A stretch of DNA of 64,000 nt from Paenibacillus sinopodophylli (GTDB lineage: Bacteria; Bacillota; Bacilli; Paenibacillales; Paenibacillaceae). The notes under the pieces are model-generated. The model was not told the DNA's origin, made no database searches, and worked only from the letters and a program-made list of their open reading frames with translations. The DNA is taken from NCBI RefSeq assembly GCF_005930355.1, contig NZ_VDBO01000001.1, forward strand, positions 1,523,339 to 1,587,338, in the 5' to 3' direction. Below, piece after piece: positions 25,440 through 34,984 of the stretch (positions are counted from its first letter, which is position 1; each line of letters starts with the position of its first letter). A program made the position numbers and the translations under genes.

Positions 25440-26309
25440 CTATGGCTGCAAGGAAGCGAGTACTGTTTCTCTCATCGCCGCTGCAGGAGCAGGCTGACCC
25501 GTCCAGTATTCGAATGCATAGGCCCCTTGATAAATAAACATGCCAAGTCCTCCGTGAATACGGCAGCCATGCTCCTCGGCATCACGCAGAAATTTCGTTT
25601 TTAAAGGATTGTAAATCAAATCGCTGGCAACCGCATCTGGTTTCAACCAACTGGCATCGACCGGAGTATCCTCCGTGTTCGGGAACATGCCGACGGAGGT
25701 TGTGTTAATGACAATATCTGCTTCCTCACAGGCAGCTTGCAGTTCTTCATTCGATATCGCTTGTATATCAGCTTCCGCTTGCAGAGATCGAGCTAACTCA
25801 CTCGCCCGTTCTACGGAGCGGTTCGCAATCGTAATGCGTTCGGGCTTCTCGTTTGCAAGCGCATAGACGATCCCGCGAGCTGCACCGCCTGCCCCAATGA
25901 CGACGATTTTCTTACCAGCAAGTTCACTCTCTGCCTCTTCCTTCAGAGAACGAACATAACCGATGCCATCTGTGTTATAGCCAATAAGGCGTCCTTCTTC
26001 ATTAACGATTGTATTTACCGCGCCAATAGTCCGCGCGCTTGCATCAATCTCGTCAAGCACCGACATAATGTCCAGCTTATGAGGGATCGTAACATTCACG
26101 CCCCGAATTCCCATAGCACGAACACCTGCGGCGAAGTCTGCGATTCGATCAGACGTCACATGAAACGCTGTGTATACGCCGTTAATTCCCGTTTCCTGAA
26201 AGGCACGGTTCATCATAATCGGTGATTTTGAATGTCGAATTGGATTGCCGATTACGCCAAACAGAAGAGTATTGCTGTCAATTCGGTTTCCTGCGCCCAC
26301 GTTCGTCAC
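25440..26309 (-). CDS. aroE: Shikimate dehydrogenase
   Basis: A 289-residue NADP-dependent enzyme that reduces 3-dehydroshikimate in aromatic amino acid synthesis. Substrate-binding SKSPIMMN, the catalytic lysine in NVTIPHK, NTDGIGYV and the Rossmann loop VVIGAGGAARGI are all present. I choose the GTG at 26309 with GGAAGGGG eight bases upstream; a TTG at 26327 would overlap that site. It follows yqeH directly. Confidence 0.92.
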   Translation of the reverse strand: MTNVGAGNRIDSNTLLFGVIGNPIRHSKSPIMMNRAFQETGINGVYTAFHVTSDRIADFAAGVRAMGIRGVNVTIPHKLDIMSVLDEIDASARTIGAVNTIVNEEGRLIGYNTDGIGYVRSLKEEAESELAGKKIVVIGAGGAARGIVYALANEKPERITIANRSVERASELARSLQAEADIQAISNEELQAACEEADIVINTTSVGMFPNTEDTPVDASWLKPDAVASDLIYNPLKTKFLRDAEEHGCRIHGGLGMFIYQGAYAFEYWTGQPAPAAAMRETVLASLQP

Positions 26310-26337
26310 AGTGAATTCCCCTTCCAAAACCTGATGG

Positions 26338-27465
26338 TTAAATCATTGAGTCACGGAGCATCACTTTAACACCTTTAGGCGCATAAATATCGATCACAGC
26401 CCCGCCGGTTCCGTTGACTTGAATCCAACCGAGTCCGGATATGAATACATCCTTGTTCAATCCACGCTTGACGCGCAGCGAATGCCTTGTCCAAGCTGGA
26501 ATCGTCTCCAACTCTTCAAGTGACGGTCCACCCAGCAATTGACCGCGATGGTCAGCGTAAAGCTCATCCGCACGTTCCAGCTTCGTCCGATGCATGTTGA
26601 GCGCATTCGATACGTAGAACGTAAACGATTGACGGTCCCCTTCAACAAAATCGAACCGAACCAAGCTGCCAATAAATAGCGATTGTCCTGAATTTAATTG
26701 GTACACAAGCGGTTTAATCGGCTTGTCCGGCAATAAAGAGCCGAGGAAGCTCCGTGGTACAACTTCAGTCATACGAGTAGCATATACAATGCCTGGCGTA
26801 TCGATGATCGCTTTCCCATCCTCAAGTGGGATATGAACGGCATCAAGCGTCGTTCCCGGATACCTAGAAGTCGTAAGCTCGCGTTCCATATCACTGTAAT
26901 CGCGGATAAGTCGATTGATCAGCGTTGACTTGCCGACGTTTGTCGCGCCGACTACATATACATCACGACCATTGCGGTAATGCTCAAGCGCCTCGATGAC
27001 ACGTTCGAAGCCCATGTTGCGCTTTGCGCTGCAAAGAACGACATCTACCGTACGTAAGCCTTCTTCCTTCGCTTGCTTCTGTACCCAGTTCCGCAGCCGA
27101 TTGACGTTCATCGCTTTCGGAAGCAGATCAATCTTATTCACGACAAGCAGAACAGGGTTATTGCCGACGAATCGCTGCAATCCCGAGATCAAGCTGCCTT
27201 CAAAATCGTACAAATCGACAATATGTACAACCAGGCTGTCCGTATTGCCAATGCTGCCTAGCAGCTTTAAGAAGTCATCCTGATCAACCGCTACGGATGA
27301 TGCTTCATTGTAATTGCGAATGCGAAAGCATCTTTGACATATTACAGGATCACGCCCAATTGCCGCTTCCGGCAAATATCCCGGCAGATCAGAGCTAGTA
27401 GCCTGAAGCGCCACTCCGCAGCCCGCGCATGAACCGGATGTCTGACTAAGCTGTTGTTCCATCAC
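26338..27465 (-). CDS. yqeH: YqeH circularly permuted ribosome-assembly GTPase
   Basis: A 375-residue GTPase needed for 30S assembly. An N-terminal zinc finger (CAGC near 14, CQRC near 44) is followed by permuted G motifs: G4 NKIDLL near 110, then G1 GATNVGKSTL near 174 and G3 DTPG near 220. The C-terminal domain carries the conserved VKRGLNKDVFISGLGW. Its start overlaps the end of yqeG by four bases (ATGA). Confidence 0.93.
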   Translation of the reverse strand: MMEQQLSQTSGSCAGCGVALQATSSDLPGYLPEAAIGRDPVICQRCFRIRNYNEASSVAVDQDDFLKLLGSIGNTDSLVVHIVDLYDFEGSLISGLQRFVGNNPVLLVVNKIDLLPKAMNVNRLRNWVQKQAKEEGLRTVDVVLCSAKRNMGFERVIEALEHYRNGRDVYVVGATNVGKSTLINRLIRDYSDMERELTTSRYPGTTLDAVHIPLEDGKAIIDTPGIVYATRMTEVVPRSFLGSLLPDKPIKPLVYQLNSGQSLFIGSLVRFDFVEGDRQSFTFYVSNALNMHRTKLERADELYADHRGQLLGGPSLEELETIPAWTRHSLRVKRGLNKDVFISGLGWIQVNGTGGAVIDIYAPKGVKVMLRDSMI

Positions 27466-27986
27466 TTTGTTTCCCCCTCATACCATAACCCTTTTTTCCT
27501 CAAACGTACCAATGCAAACCGTTCGATCCGTCGATTTACCCTTGTCATTATCCCCTCATCCGCAGGTGCAATCGGCAATACGAGAATCGTGTAAAGTCCC
27601 ATCCGATTACCGCCAAGCACATCGGTAAGCATCTGATCACCGATGACGACTGTATGCTCCGCTTGCAAACCTAAGACGCCGAGCGCCTTCTTAAAGGCCT
27701 TAGCGGCAGGCTTGCGCGCTGCATGAATATAAGGAATATTGAGCGGTGCTGCGAACTTCCCAACACGAGTTTCATTGTTATTCGAGACGATTACAACCTG
27801 AAAGCCGCGTGAGCGCACATAATCAAGCCACTGCACAAGCTCAGGCGTAGCTAACGCCTCCTTGGCACCGACAAGCGTATTATCCAAATCCGTAATGATG
27901 CCGCGAACGCCCCTTGCATGCAGCTCATCTAAATTAATTTCATAAACTGTATTAACGCGCATATGCGGCAACAGCCGTTCAAACAT
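27462..27986 (-). CDS. yqeG: YqeG-type HAD phosphatase
   Basis: A 174-residue HAD-IIIA phosphatase. The catalytic loop is ITDLDNTLVGAKE near residues 31-43, with motif II VIVSNNNE and motif III VIGDQMLTDVLGGNRMG. It heads the ribosome-assembly/NAD/shikimate operon that runs to yqeM. The natural substrate is unknown; homologues include phosphatidylglycerophosphatases. Confidence 0.9.
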   Translation of the reverse strand: MFERLLPHMRVNTVYEINLDELHARGVRGIITDLDNTLVGAKEALATPELVQWLDYVRSRGFQVVIVSNNNETRVGKFAAPLNIPYIHAARKPAAKAFKKALGVLGLQAEHTVVIGDQMLTDVLGGNRMGLYTILVLPIAPADEGIMTRVNRRIERFALVRLRKKGLWYEGETK

Positions 27987-28052
27987 AATGGATATCCCTC
28001 TGCTTTCTGCTTGCTATCTTACGAAACTATACCATACAAACCAAATTTGTTG

Positions 28053-28090
28053 CAAAAAATACCGCTGCCAATTTGTCTGGTCAGCGGTAT
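28053..28090 (-). terminator. Terminator after the transglutaminase-like gene
   Basis: The nine-base stem ATACCGCTG/CAGCGGTAT is followed on the minus strand by TTTTT. It isolates the MoxR-DUF58-transglutaminase operon from the yqeG operon. Confidence 0.85.
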
Positions 28091-28180
28091 TTGTGCAAAA
28101 AGGATAAAACCCAGCCGATCACTTCACGTTCGCCTATCCTGTAATCATGTGCTACATTCCGATACGAGCGTCGGCTAACC

Positions 28181-30427
28181 TTATTTTAATTGATCGATTA
28201 TTGATCGCACTTTGATTACGAATCGATCCGCTTCTTCCGAGGTTGCCATGGCAGGGCTGTATTTGGCCTGCTCGAATCCATCCAGCACCACTTTGAAATC
28301 ATCACGAAGTCGTTTCCTGCTCTCCGACCATCTGCTAACCGCTTCTCTAAGCGTCTCATGCTCTCCGCGCTCCATACCGCGCTTCTTGCAAATCCGAAGA
28401 AGTCTTTGTGTTTCGATAACGATTCGGTCATTCGAAGTATAAGAGCCGTGGCGGAACTTCCGCCATGCCAATACGAGTTGATTGCGGCGCATAATGATTG
28501 AAACCACAAGTGCAATCACAAGAAGCGAAATCGCGCTCCACGTCCACAGCTTTGATTGGGAGGATGTTTTCGATTCCACAACCGCGGCTGCATCTGTATC
28601 TTCCGTATCGACTTCAGGCAATGCTGCATCCTCTTCTACTGCCATCGTGTAAGGAAAAGTGAAGCCGGCAGTAGCTTCGAATGGAATCCAGCCAAAACCT
28701 TCGAAATAAATCTCCACCCATGAATGTGCGTCAGAGTTTCTAACTGTATAAGTGCCTGACCCGTTTGGATTGACACCCTCACCCATAACTTCACCAGGCG
28801 GACCGTAATCGCTGATCGGAAGCACCCCTGGTGCGAAGCCCTTCACCCATCTAGTCGGCAAATCCAAGCTCCGCGCCATTACGGCCATAGCGGTAGAGAA
28901 ATAATCGCAATAGCCTTCTTTCAGTTCAAATAAAAACTGATCTACAAAATCAAGCGATGTGCCCGTAAGTCTAGACTCATCGGGCAAATTATTGTAGTTA
29001 TACGTAAGCCTCAAATAGGTTTCAAGCAGCTTAGCTTTGTCATAATCATTTGTTGCTTCAGCTGTTACATCCCTTGCAAGCTGTTTAACTCGCTCGGGCA
29101 ACTGATTTGGAAGCTGCAGGTAGAAGGCATTTCTTGTCGCCTCAGTCTCGTCCGACCACCCTGCTTTTGCTTTACGCAGCAGCTCCTCATCAAGAACAGG
29201 GACCGAAGAGGTAACGGAGTAGGTTTGTGGATATTTACGATTTTTCATTGACCAGTTCAGTAATCGCAGCTCACTGGAGCTTGCTTCCCATCTTAGTCCC
29301 GAAAGCAGAGCGGCCTCATCATCGTCCACCCAATTCAAGGTTGTAATCGGTGAAGCACCGAATAGGACAGGATAAGTATCCTTGCGAACCATCGTAATGA
29401 TTTGATCAATCTTGGTAACTCCTGCTGTTGGAGGCGTATCTATGACAGCTAAGTTCTCGCCTTTGACTACTGAAGTAAGCGTCTCACCCACTTCGACATC
29501 CTGCCAGCCAGCTCCCGTATAGATCGCCTTGGCTTCGCCGCGCCAATAGCTTCGATGTGAGGTTGTAACAGTCATCATCGGCGAATAATCGAATTCAAAT
29601 CCCCCGCCAAGCTCGTCGTCATTGCGGCTGTAACCGGAGCTCGCATTGCCGCTATTGCTTGGAGTCAGCGATTCCGTTCCCTTATCCCCAAGAAAAACTT
29701 GCACTTGCTCGCCCTTCGCTTCCTTCCAGATCGTGTAAGGATCCTGCAACAGCGGAGACAAGGATGGCATGTTCAGCCCCGCCGTCATCAGCACGGTAAG
29801 AACAAGCGCAATTGGCACTATTAATTGAAGCGGATATTCCGCCAGCTCTCTCCAACTGTTCGGATGCTCACGTTCAAGTCGCGACAGATGGCTTGCAACT
29901 AGCCATAACAAGCCGATAAATACAACCATTCCCACCTCGTCCCAGAGCCAAATCGGGGTGAAGGAATCCCCGATCGTCAAGATAAGAATGTTCATGCCGA
30001 CGAAGCCAATCATTCTAAGGCGAGTTGTCGTCCATATCCCAAAGAGGATATAGAGAAGCAGCAATGCAGCACTAATCCATATAAACGGATTCAATTGAAC
30101 AGCATGAGCCTGAATCCACCAAATCCAGTCTTGCCAGCTCTCAGGCTTCGCAATAAGCCAATCCATCTCCACCAAGTTAGCGGCTACGAATATAGCTGCC
30201 GCAGCTTGGAGTACTAGCTTCAGAAGCCTTGTGTTTGGCGGCAGCACAATGTCAATAATGACCGCTGCCAGAAGTGTCACATATCCGATGGTGAATGTTT
30301 CCTCCCACCAATAACCTTCGAATATCGTAATCGAACTAGATAGAATGATGGCAATAAAGATAGCTCTGACCTTATCGAACCAATTTGTCGATAAGTAAGT
30401 ACCGATCGCTTTCATGAAAGGCTTCAC
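28181..30427 (-). CDS. TgpA-type membrane transglutaminase-like protein
   Basis: A 748-residue protein with about six N-terminal membrane helices, an extracytoplasmic transglutaminase-like domain and one C-terminal helix near 640 followed by a cytosolic DUF4129-like tail. The papain-like catalytic set is visible: cysteine in EGYCDYFS near 506, histidine in DAHSWVE near 567 and the acidic residue in PFEATAGF near 582. It is co-transcribed with a DUF58 protein and a MoxR ATPase, a very common triad of unknown but probably envelope-related protease role. Confidence 0.88.
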   Translation of the reverse strand: MKPFMKAIGTYLSTNWFDKVRAIFIAIILSSSITIFEGYWWEETFTIGYVTLLAAVIIDIVLPPNTRLLKLVLQAAAAIFVAANLVEMDWLIAKPESWQDWIWWIQAHAVQLNPFIWISAALLLLYILFGIWTTTRLRMIGFVGMNILILTIGDSFTPIWLWDEVGMVVFIGLLWLVASHLSRLEREHPNSWRELAEYPLQLIVPIALVLTVLMTAGLNMPSLSPLLQDPYTIWKEAKGEQVQVFLGDKGTESLTPSNSGNASSGYSRNDDELGGGFEFDYSPMMTVTTSHRSYWRGEAKAIYTGAGWQDVEVGETLTSVVKGENLAVIDTPPTAGVTKIDQIITMVRKDTYPVLFGASPITTLNWVDDDEAALLSGLRWEASSSELRLLNWSMKNRKYPQTYSVTSSVPVLDEELLRKAKAGWSDETEATRNAFYLQLPNQLPERVKQLARDVTAEATNDYDKAKLLETYLRLTYNYNNLPDESRLTGTSLDFVDQFLFELKEGYCDYFSTAMAVMARSLDLPTRWVKGFAPGVLPISDYGPPGEVMGEGVNPNGSGTYTVRNSDAHSWVEIYFEGFGWIPFEATAGFTFPYTMAVEEDAALPEVDTEDTDAAAVVESKTSSQSKLWTWSAISLLVIALVVSIIMRRNQLVLAWRKFRHGSYTSNDRIVIETQRLLRICKKRGMERGEHETLREAVSRWSESRKRLRDDFKVVLDGFEQAKYSPAMATSEEADRFVIKVRSIIDQLK

Positions 30428-31671
30428 GCGATACCACTCCCTTCTAACGCGGCTGGGAGCTCTTGCAGTTGACGAATGTCGAAGACAGGCCAGCCGTGCT
30501 CACGCAGCACATGCTTCCATGATGTATTTCCGCTCAGCGGATCAACCATAGATGATATATGGAGCAAGCAAGGGGTAATGCCTTTCCGCGACAGCCATTC
30601 CATGCTTCTGACAACATCGGCTCCTGTATCAGGTGTTACGACCACCGCAAAGCTGCCAGGTTCTAACACGGTATCTGCCTGTTGAAGGGATGCATACAAA
30701 GGACGAACAGCATCCGCATCGACAAAGGTCAAATGTCTCATCATTAGATTACGCTGCTCGATACCCGATTTGGGGCTGATCATCGTCAGCTTCTCCCCAA
30801 TCGACAGCAGACCCATCGCCGTGTCGTCCTTTAACCCATTCTCCAGAAGCGAAGCAGCGGCAGATACCGCAAGCTCGAACCGAGCAGCAAGTTCACTACC
30901 ATATCCTCCAGCGTAACGATCCAGTATAACGACAGTTCGCGGCAGTGATTCCCGCTCAAAGGCTTTGGATTTCCATTGGCCTGTCTTAGCGGTCGCATTC
31001 CAATGGACACGAGATAAGCGGTCGCCATACAAGTATTCGCGAACGCCGTTGATTTGGGTCGTCTCCTTGGCAGAGCGTGACGCGATTGCATGAGAGTAAG
31101 GCCCGCGAATGCCACGTTGAATACCATTCCATTGTCTTAGCGCTACCGTCTGAGGCAGCACATTGAATACCGTTTCCGTGCCGAATTGTCCCGAATGCTC
31201 GAATAGACCAAATACATCATAAGACAAGCACTGCGTGTGCGTGAATCGATACTCGCCGCGAAGCAAAGGCGGCGTCTGGTAGGCGACCTGGCCGCTGCGC
31301 TTCCAATTCGGAACAAAGGACGTTTCGAAAGCCAGCTTCTGCCCATTATGACGCTGCATCTGATCTCTCACAATTACATATGGAAGCGGATAGTAGCCTG
31401 GAATTTTCATCGTGAGATTGACCTCCAGCGAACTCCCCGCGGATAAGCTATGATCAAGCGCATTCGCGCCAGGTACCAAATACGTTCTACTGCCTGATAC
31501 CCTATTAATACCGCTCCAGCGGCCAAGCACCAAATAAACGAGCAATAAGTTCAAAATCATAAACAGCATAAAAGCGGTTTTTCCGCCTTGGAATAAGAAA
31601 TAAAACAGACTGGTCAAATAAATAACGGCAACAAGCTGCCAGCGCAGCCTCTTCGATTTAGCCGCTGCCAT
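30424..31671 (-). CDS. DUF58 domain protein
   Basis: A 415-residue protein with two N-terminal hydrophobic helices and the DUF58 core signature GDRLSRVHWNATAKTGQWKSKAFERE near residue 220, followed by a von Willebrand A-like half (TVVILDRYAGG). It is a usual partner of MoxR ATPases. It overlaps the transglutaminase gene by four bases and begins four bases after the MoxR stop. Confidence 0.88.
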   Translation of the reverse strand: MAAAKSKRLRWQLVAVIYLTSLFYFLFQGGKTAFMLFMILNLLLVYLVLGRWSGINRVSGSRTYLVPGANALDHSLSAGSSLEVNLTMKIPGYYPLPYVIVRDQMQRHNGQKLAFETSFVPNWKRSGQVAYQTPPLLRGEYRFTHTQCLSYDVFGLFEHSGQFGTETVFNVLPQTVALRQWNGIQRGIRGPYSHAIASRSAKETTQINGVREYLYGDRLSRVHWNATAKTGQWKSKAFERESLPRTVVILDRYAGGYGSELAARFELAVSAAASLLENGLKDDTAMGLLSIGEKLTMISPKSGIEQRNLMMRHLTFVDADAVRPLYASLQQADTVLEPGSFAVVVTPDTGADVVRSMEWLSRKGITPCLLHISSMVDPLSGNTSWKHVLREHGWPVFDIRQLQELPAALEGSGIA

Positions 31672-31675
31672 CCGT

Positions 31676-32632
31676 TTAACGCTCTAGCCGAACCGGAACC
31701 TTCGTGGACTGAATCACCTGTTCGATGATATCCTCCGCTTTAAGTCCGTTCATTCGGGCTTCCGTACGAAGCAAGAGTCTGTGAGAGAGAACAAAAGGCG
31801 CTAGCTCCTTAACATCGTCAGGCGTTACGAAATGACGCTGCTGAATATAAGCGCTCGCTTTGGCTGCCCGCGCAAGAGCCAGTGCCGCTCGGGGACTCGC
31901 ACCAAGCATCACATTCGCATGCTCTCTCGTTCCTCTAATGAGGCTGACCAAATATTTGCCTACTGCATCATCGATATGTACCTTGAGCACTTGATCTTGA
32001 ATATGGATCATATCGGCAATATCAATCATCGGCTCAATGCGATCAGATGGATGTATTCCTTCATTAGATAACACCATGCGCTGCTCATCAGCTTCACTCG
32101 GATATCCTAGCGACAGCTTCATCATAAAGCGGTCGAGCTGAGCTTCCGGAAGCGTGTATGTCCCTTCGAATTCAATCGGATTTTGAGTGGCAAGCAGCAC
32201 GAAGGGACGCGGAAGCTCATACGTATCACCATCAACTGTCACATGTCCTTCTTCCATCGCTTCTAGCAGCGCTGATTGCGTTTTCGTCGTTGCACGGTTA
32301 ATTTCATCTGCCAGCAATATATTGGACATTACCGGACCCGGACGGAATATAAAAGACTCTTGTTTAGGATGATAAATAGAAACGCCTGTAATATCTGTAG
32401 GCAATAAGTCCGGATTGCACTGGATGCGGCGGAACTGTCCACCGATTGATTTGGCGAGCGCCTTTACAAGCTGTGTCTTGCCTGTGCCTGGCACATCTTC
32501 CAGCAAAACATGTCCGCCTGCAATAACAGCGATGAGCAGCCGTTTTATTTCTTCCTGCTTGCCGAGAATACAAGTTTCTAAGTTTCGTAGAATAGTAGCA
32601 CATAATTGCATGTCTGCAGGACGAATATCCAT
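31676..32632 (-). CDS. MoxR-family AAA+ ATPase
   Basis: A 318-residue MoxR ATPase from the ATG at 32632, which has GGGAGG seven bases upstream. Longer in-frame starts reach into the spoVAE terminator and are rejected. Walker A is EDVPGTGKT (residues 45-53), Walker B ILLADEINR, sensor LATQNP and the MoxR-typical GASPRAALAL segment. It is likely a chaperone that acts on DUF58/vWA proteins, and heads the three-gene operon. Confidence 0.9.
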   Translation of the reverse strand: MDIRPADMQLCATILRNLETCILGKQEEIKRLLIAVIAGGHVLLEDVPGTGKTQLVKALAKSIGGQFRRIQCNPDLLPTDITGVSIYHPKQESFIFRPGPVMSNILLADEINRATTKTQSALLEAMEEGHVTVDGDTYELPRPFVLLATQNPIEFEGTYTLPEAQLDRFMMKLSLGYPSEADEQRMVLSNEGIHPSDRIEPMIDIADMIHIQDQVLKVHIDDAVGKYLVSLIRGTREHANVMLGASPRAALALARAAKASAYIQQRHFVTPDDVKELAPFVLSHRLLLRTEARMNGLKAEDIIEQVIQSTKVPVRLER

Positions 32633-32721
32633 TCTATTACCTCCCGAAATAACGCTTATGTTTATGTTCAACACTACTATTTTACAGTACTTTCTTTGCC
32701 ATACACAAACTTTTTCACTAC

Positions 32722-32755
32722 AAAAAAAATTGGAAGATCCCACAGGATCCTCCAA
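32722..32755 (-). terminator. Terminator of the spoVA operon
   Basis: Stem TTGGAAGATCC / GGATCCTCCAA with a four-base loop, followed on the minus strand by eight T. It lies 18 bases after the spoVAE stop. Confidence 0.9.
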
Positions 32756-32772
32756 CTCTTTTCCAAAAATAA

Positions 32773-33123
32773 CTACCCTTTAGGTCTAACCACCAGCGCT
32801 GCCAGAAAGGAAAATATGATGGCAGCCGAGATGCCGGCACTCGTCACTTTGAATATGCCGGAGATCACTCCAATCCAGCCTTGGTCGTGCAGCTCGGTCA
32901 ATGCACCATGTACGAGCGCATTACCAAAGCTCGTAATTGGAACAGTGGCTCCTGCCCCTGCAAATTTCACCAACGGCTCATATAAATCGAAGCCATCCAC
33001 GATCGCTCCAATGACAACCAGCGTCGACATCGTATGCGCTGGCGTCAGCTTGAGTACGTCGAACATCAACTGGCCGATCACACATATCCCTCCGCCAACT
33101 ACAAAAGCCCATAAAAAAATCAT
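32773..33123 (-). CDS. spoVAE: Stage V sporulation protein AE
   Basis: A 116-residue membrane protein with about four helices and the SpoVA-family segment GAGATVPITSFGNALVHGAL. SpoVA proteins form the inner spore membrane channel that moves dipicolinic acid. It is the last gene of spoVAC-spoVAD-spoVAE, six bases after spoVAD. Confidence 0.93.
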   Translation of the reverse strand: MIFLWAFVVGGGICVIGQLMFDVLKLTPAHTMSTLVVIGAIVDGFDLYEPLVKFAGAGATVPITSFGNALVHGALTELHDQGWIGVISGIFKVTSAGISAAIIFSFLAALVVRPKG

Positions 33124-33129
33124 AACCGC

Positions 33130-34143
33130 TTAACCTCCTTTTGCACTAATGGCTACCGCATGTGCGATGCAGGGGATGCTTTCTCCTTGCTGGAATGAAA
33201 GTGGAGATAACAAAGCGCCGGTTGCAACGACAAGAATTCGTTTCAATTCCCCCTTTTTAATTCTTTTGAGCAAATGTCCATAAGTAACGACCGCCGAACA
33301 CCCGCAGCCACTGCCACCTGCCTGAACCTTCTGGTTTTGCACGTCATATACCATCAAGCCGCAATCGCTGAATACCGTATCATTCATGGGAACACCGTTC
33401 TGCAGCAGCAGCTCTTTCGCAATAGGATGGCCCACGCCAGCCAAATCACCTGTAACGATGAGGTCATAATCACTTGGCGATCGGCCAGTATCGTTGAAAT
33501 GTGCTTGGATCGTATCGACAGCAGCCGGTGCCATTGCGGCGCCCATATTGAAAGGATCAGTAATGCCCAAATCAATAACCTTGCCAATAGTCGCGCACTC
33601 CACAACCGGGCCGTCTCCTGAAGCAGCAACGACTGCAGCTCCAGCACCTGTAACCGTATACTGCGCTGTTGGCGGCTTCTGCGAGCCATATTCCGTTGGA
33701 TAACGGAACTGCTTCTCTGCGGTACAATTATGGCTGCAGGTTCCTGCAAGTACATGAGTAGCTGATCCTGAATTTACAAACAATGAAGCAAGCGCCAGCG
33801 TTTCCATCGAGGTAGAGCATGCACCGAATACGCCGATATAAGGAACGCCAAGCGAGCGAGCTGCGAAGCTGTTACTAATGATTTGGTTCATTAAATCTCC
33901 GCCGATATAGAATTGAAGCTGATCGCGCTTAATGCCTGCATTCTGAATTGCAAATTCAGATGCTTGTTCAAGCAACAGCCGCTCGGCCTTTTCCCAGCTT
34001 TTTTGCTGCATATCAAGCTCAGGATGGACGAGATCGAAGTCAGCAGCCAGCGGCCCATCGCCCTCATCTGGACCTACTACAGTCGCTTCGCCGATGATGA
34101 CAGGACGCTTCTCGAACCACCAGGATTGTTTTCCTCGCAGCAT
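33130..34143 (-). CDS. spoVAD: Stage V sporulation protein AD
   Basis: A 337-residue thiolase-fold protein from the ATG at 34143 (GGGGG eight bases upstream), one base after the spoVAC stop. It has GGDLMNQIISNSFAARSLG, GVFGACSTSMETLALAS and GSGCGCSAVV, matching SpoVAD, which binds dipicolinic acid on the spore membrane. A start at 34179 would overlap spoVAC by 35 bases and has no ribosome site. Confidence 0.93.
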   Translation of the reverse strand: MLRGKQSWWFEKRPVIIGEATVVGPDEGDGPLAADFDLVHPELDMQQKSWEKAERLLLEQASEFAIQNAGIKRDQLQFYIGGDLMNQIISNSFAARSLGVPYIGVFGACSTSMETLALASLFVNSGSATHVLAGTCSHNCTAEKQFRYPTEYGSQKPPTAQYTVTGAGAAVVAASGDGPVVECATIGKVIDLGITDPFNMGAAMAPAAVDTIQAHFNDTGRSPSDYDLIVTGDLAGVGHPIAKELLLQNGVPMNDTVFSDCGLMVYDVQNQKVQAGGSGCGCSAVVTYGHLLKRIKKGELKRILVVATGALLSPLSFQQGESIPCIAHAVAISAKGG

Positions 34144-34144
34144 A

Positions 34145-34636
34145 TTACTGACCCCCAGTACCAAGTATGAGATGGACAATACCGACGAAGAAAGCTGCTA
34201 CCGTTCCGTATACGATAACGGAACCGGCTAGCTTAAACATATTGCCGCCAACACCTAACACAAGCCCTTCGCTTCGGTGCTCCAACGCCGCTGAACACAT
34301 GGAATTCGCAAACCCTGTTACGGGAACAGCAGATCCTGCCCCTGCCCATTGAGCGATTTTGTCATATACACCTAAGCTCGTTAGAATAACGGATATTAGA
34401 ATGAGCGTAGCAACCGTTGGGTTGCTTGCCGCAGTCTCACTCATCCCCATCAAATGGACAAACATTTCTTGAATGGCTTGTCCAAACACGCATATTGCTC
34501 CGCCAAAAACAAATGCCTTCAAGCAATTGCTCCAAATCGATCTAGGGGGCTCCATCGTTTTGGCGAACGATTGATATTCCTTTGGTGACATCGCCATTTT
34601 CTTGTACGAGTGACGGCTCTTACTTTTTGTAGCCAC
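34145..34636 (-). CDS. spoVAC: Stage V sporulation protein AC
   Basis: A 163-residue membrane protein with a basic N-terminus (MATKSKSRHSYKKMAMSPKEYQ) and five hydrophobic segments. The central GAGSAVPVTGFANSMCSAALEHRSEG is the SpoVAC/AE signature. It forms a mechanosensitive-type channel for dipicolinic acid. It heads the operon; spoVAA and spoVAB are absent here, as in other short spoVA operons. A forespore sigma-G promoter is expected near 34720-34746 but I could not fix one with confidence. Confidence 0.93.
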   Translation of the reverse strand: MATKSKSRHSYKKMAMSPKEYQSFAKTMEPPRSIWSNCLKAFVFGGAICVFGQAIQEMFVHLMGMSETAASNPTVATLILISVILTSLGVYDKIAQWAGAGSAVPVTGFANSMCSAALEHRSEGLVLGVGGNMFKLAGSVIVYGTVAAFFVGIVHLILGTGGQ

Positions 34637-34750
34637 TGCACCAACCTCCTTTTCCAGTACGGCTTCCCTTACCGCATAAGCGTAGAGTTCCGTTTACACG
34701 CTACATTCTTCTCGTTCATTATTTGTTATTGAAGGTAGCAATATTCCAAC

Positions 34751-34797
34751 AAAAAAAAGGATTATCCATGGCGATTATGCTCGCTCAGGACAATCCT
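34751..34797 (-). terminator. Terminator after the 30-residue peptide gene
   Basis: Stem AGGATTATCC / GGACAATCCT (one mismatch) with a 20-base loop containing further pairing. On the minus strand it is followed by eight T. It lies five bases after the peptide stop and separates it from spoVAC. Confidence 0.85.
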
Positions 34798-34801
34798 CTT
34801 C

Positions 34802-34894
34802 TTACATCAATATCGCAAACAATAGTAAAACAAGCAACACGTACAGAACAAGCACGAGTATGCTCATAAATTGACGCTGCTTTTTTTTGGACAC
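34802..34894 (-). CDS. 30-residue hydrophobic peptide (paralogue of 56587-56673)
   Basis: A GTG-started ORF with GGGGAG eight bases upstream encodes 30 residues: a basic head, MSKKKQRQFMS, then one membrane helix, ILVLVLYVLLVLLLFAILM. A strong terminator follows at once. The pattern MSK...M..LV.YVLL..LLF.IL recurs in the peptide at 56587. Function unknown: it could be a small membrane-protein regulator, a toxin-like peptide or a transporter accessory. It lies 90 bases downstream of the GH42 gene and could be read from that transcript or on its own. Confidence 0.6.
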   Translation of the reverse strand: MSKKKQRQFMSILVLVLYVLLVLLLFAILM

Positions 34895-34984
34895 AAGCAC
34901 TGCTCCCCTCATACCGGGCATTTATCTATAGCATATGCCAAACACCCAGTAGTGGAGCGTGTCTTTCCAGAAGGCAAGGCCAAA

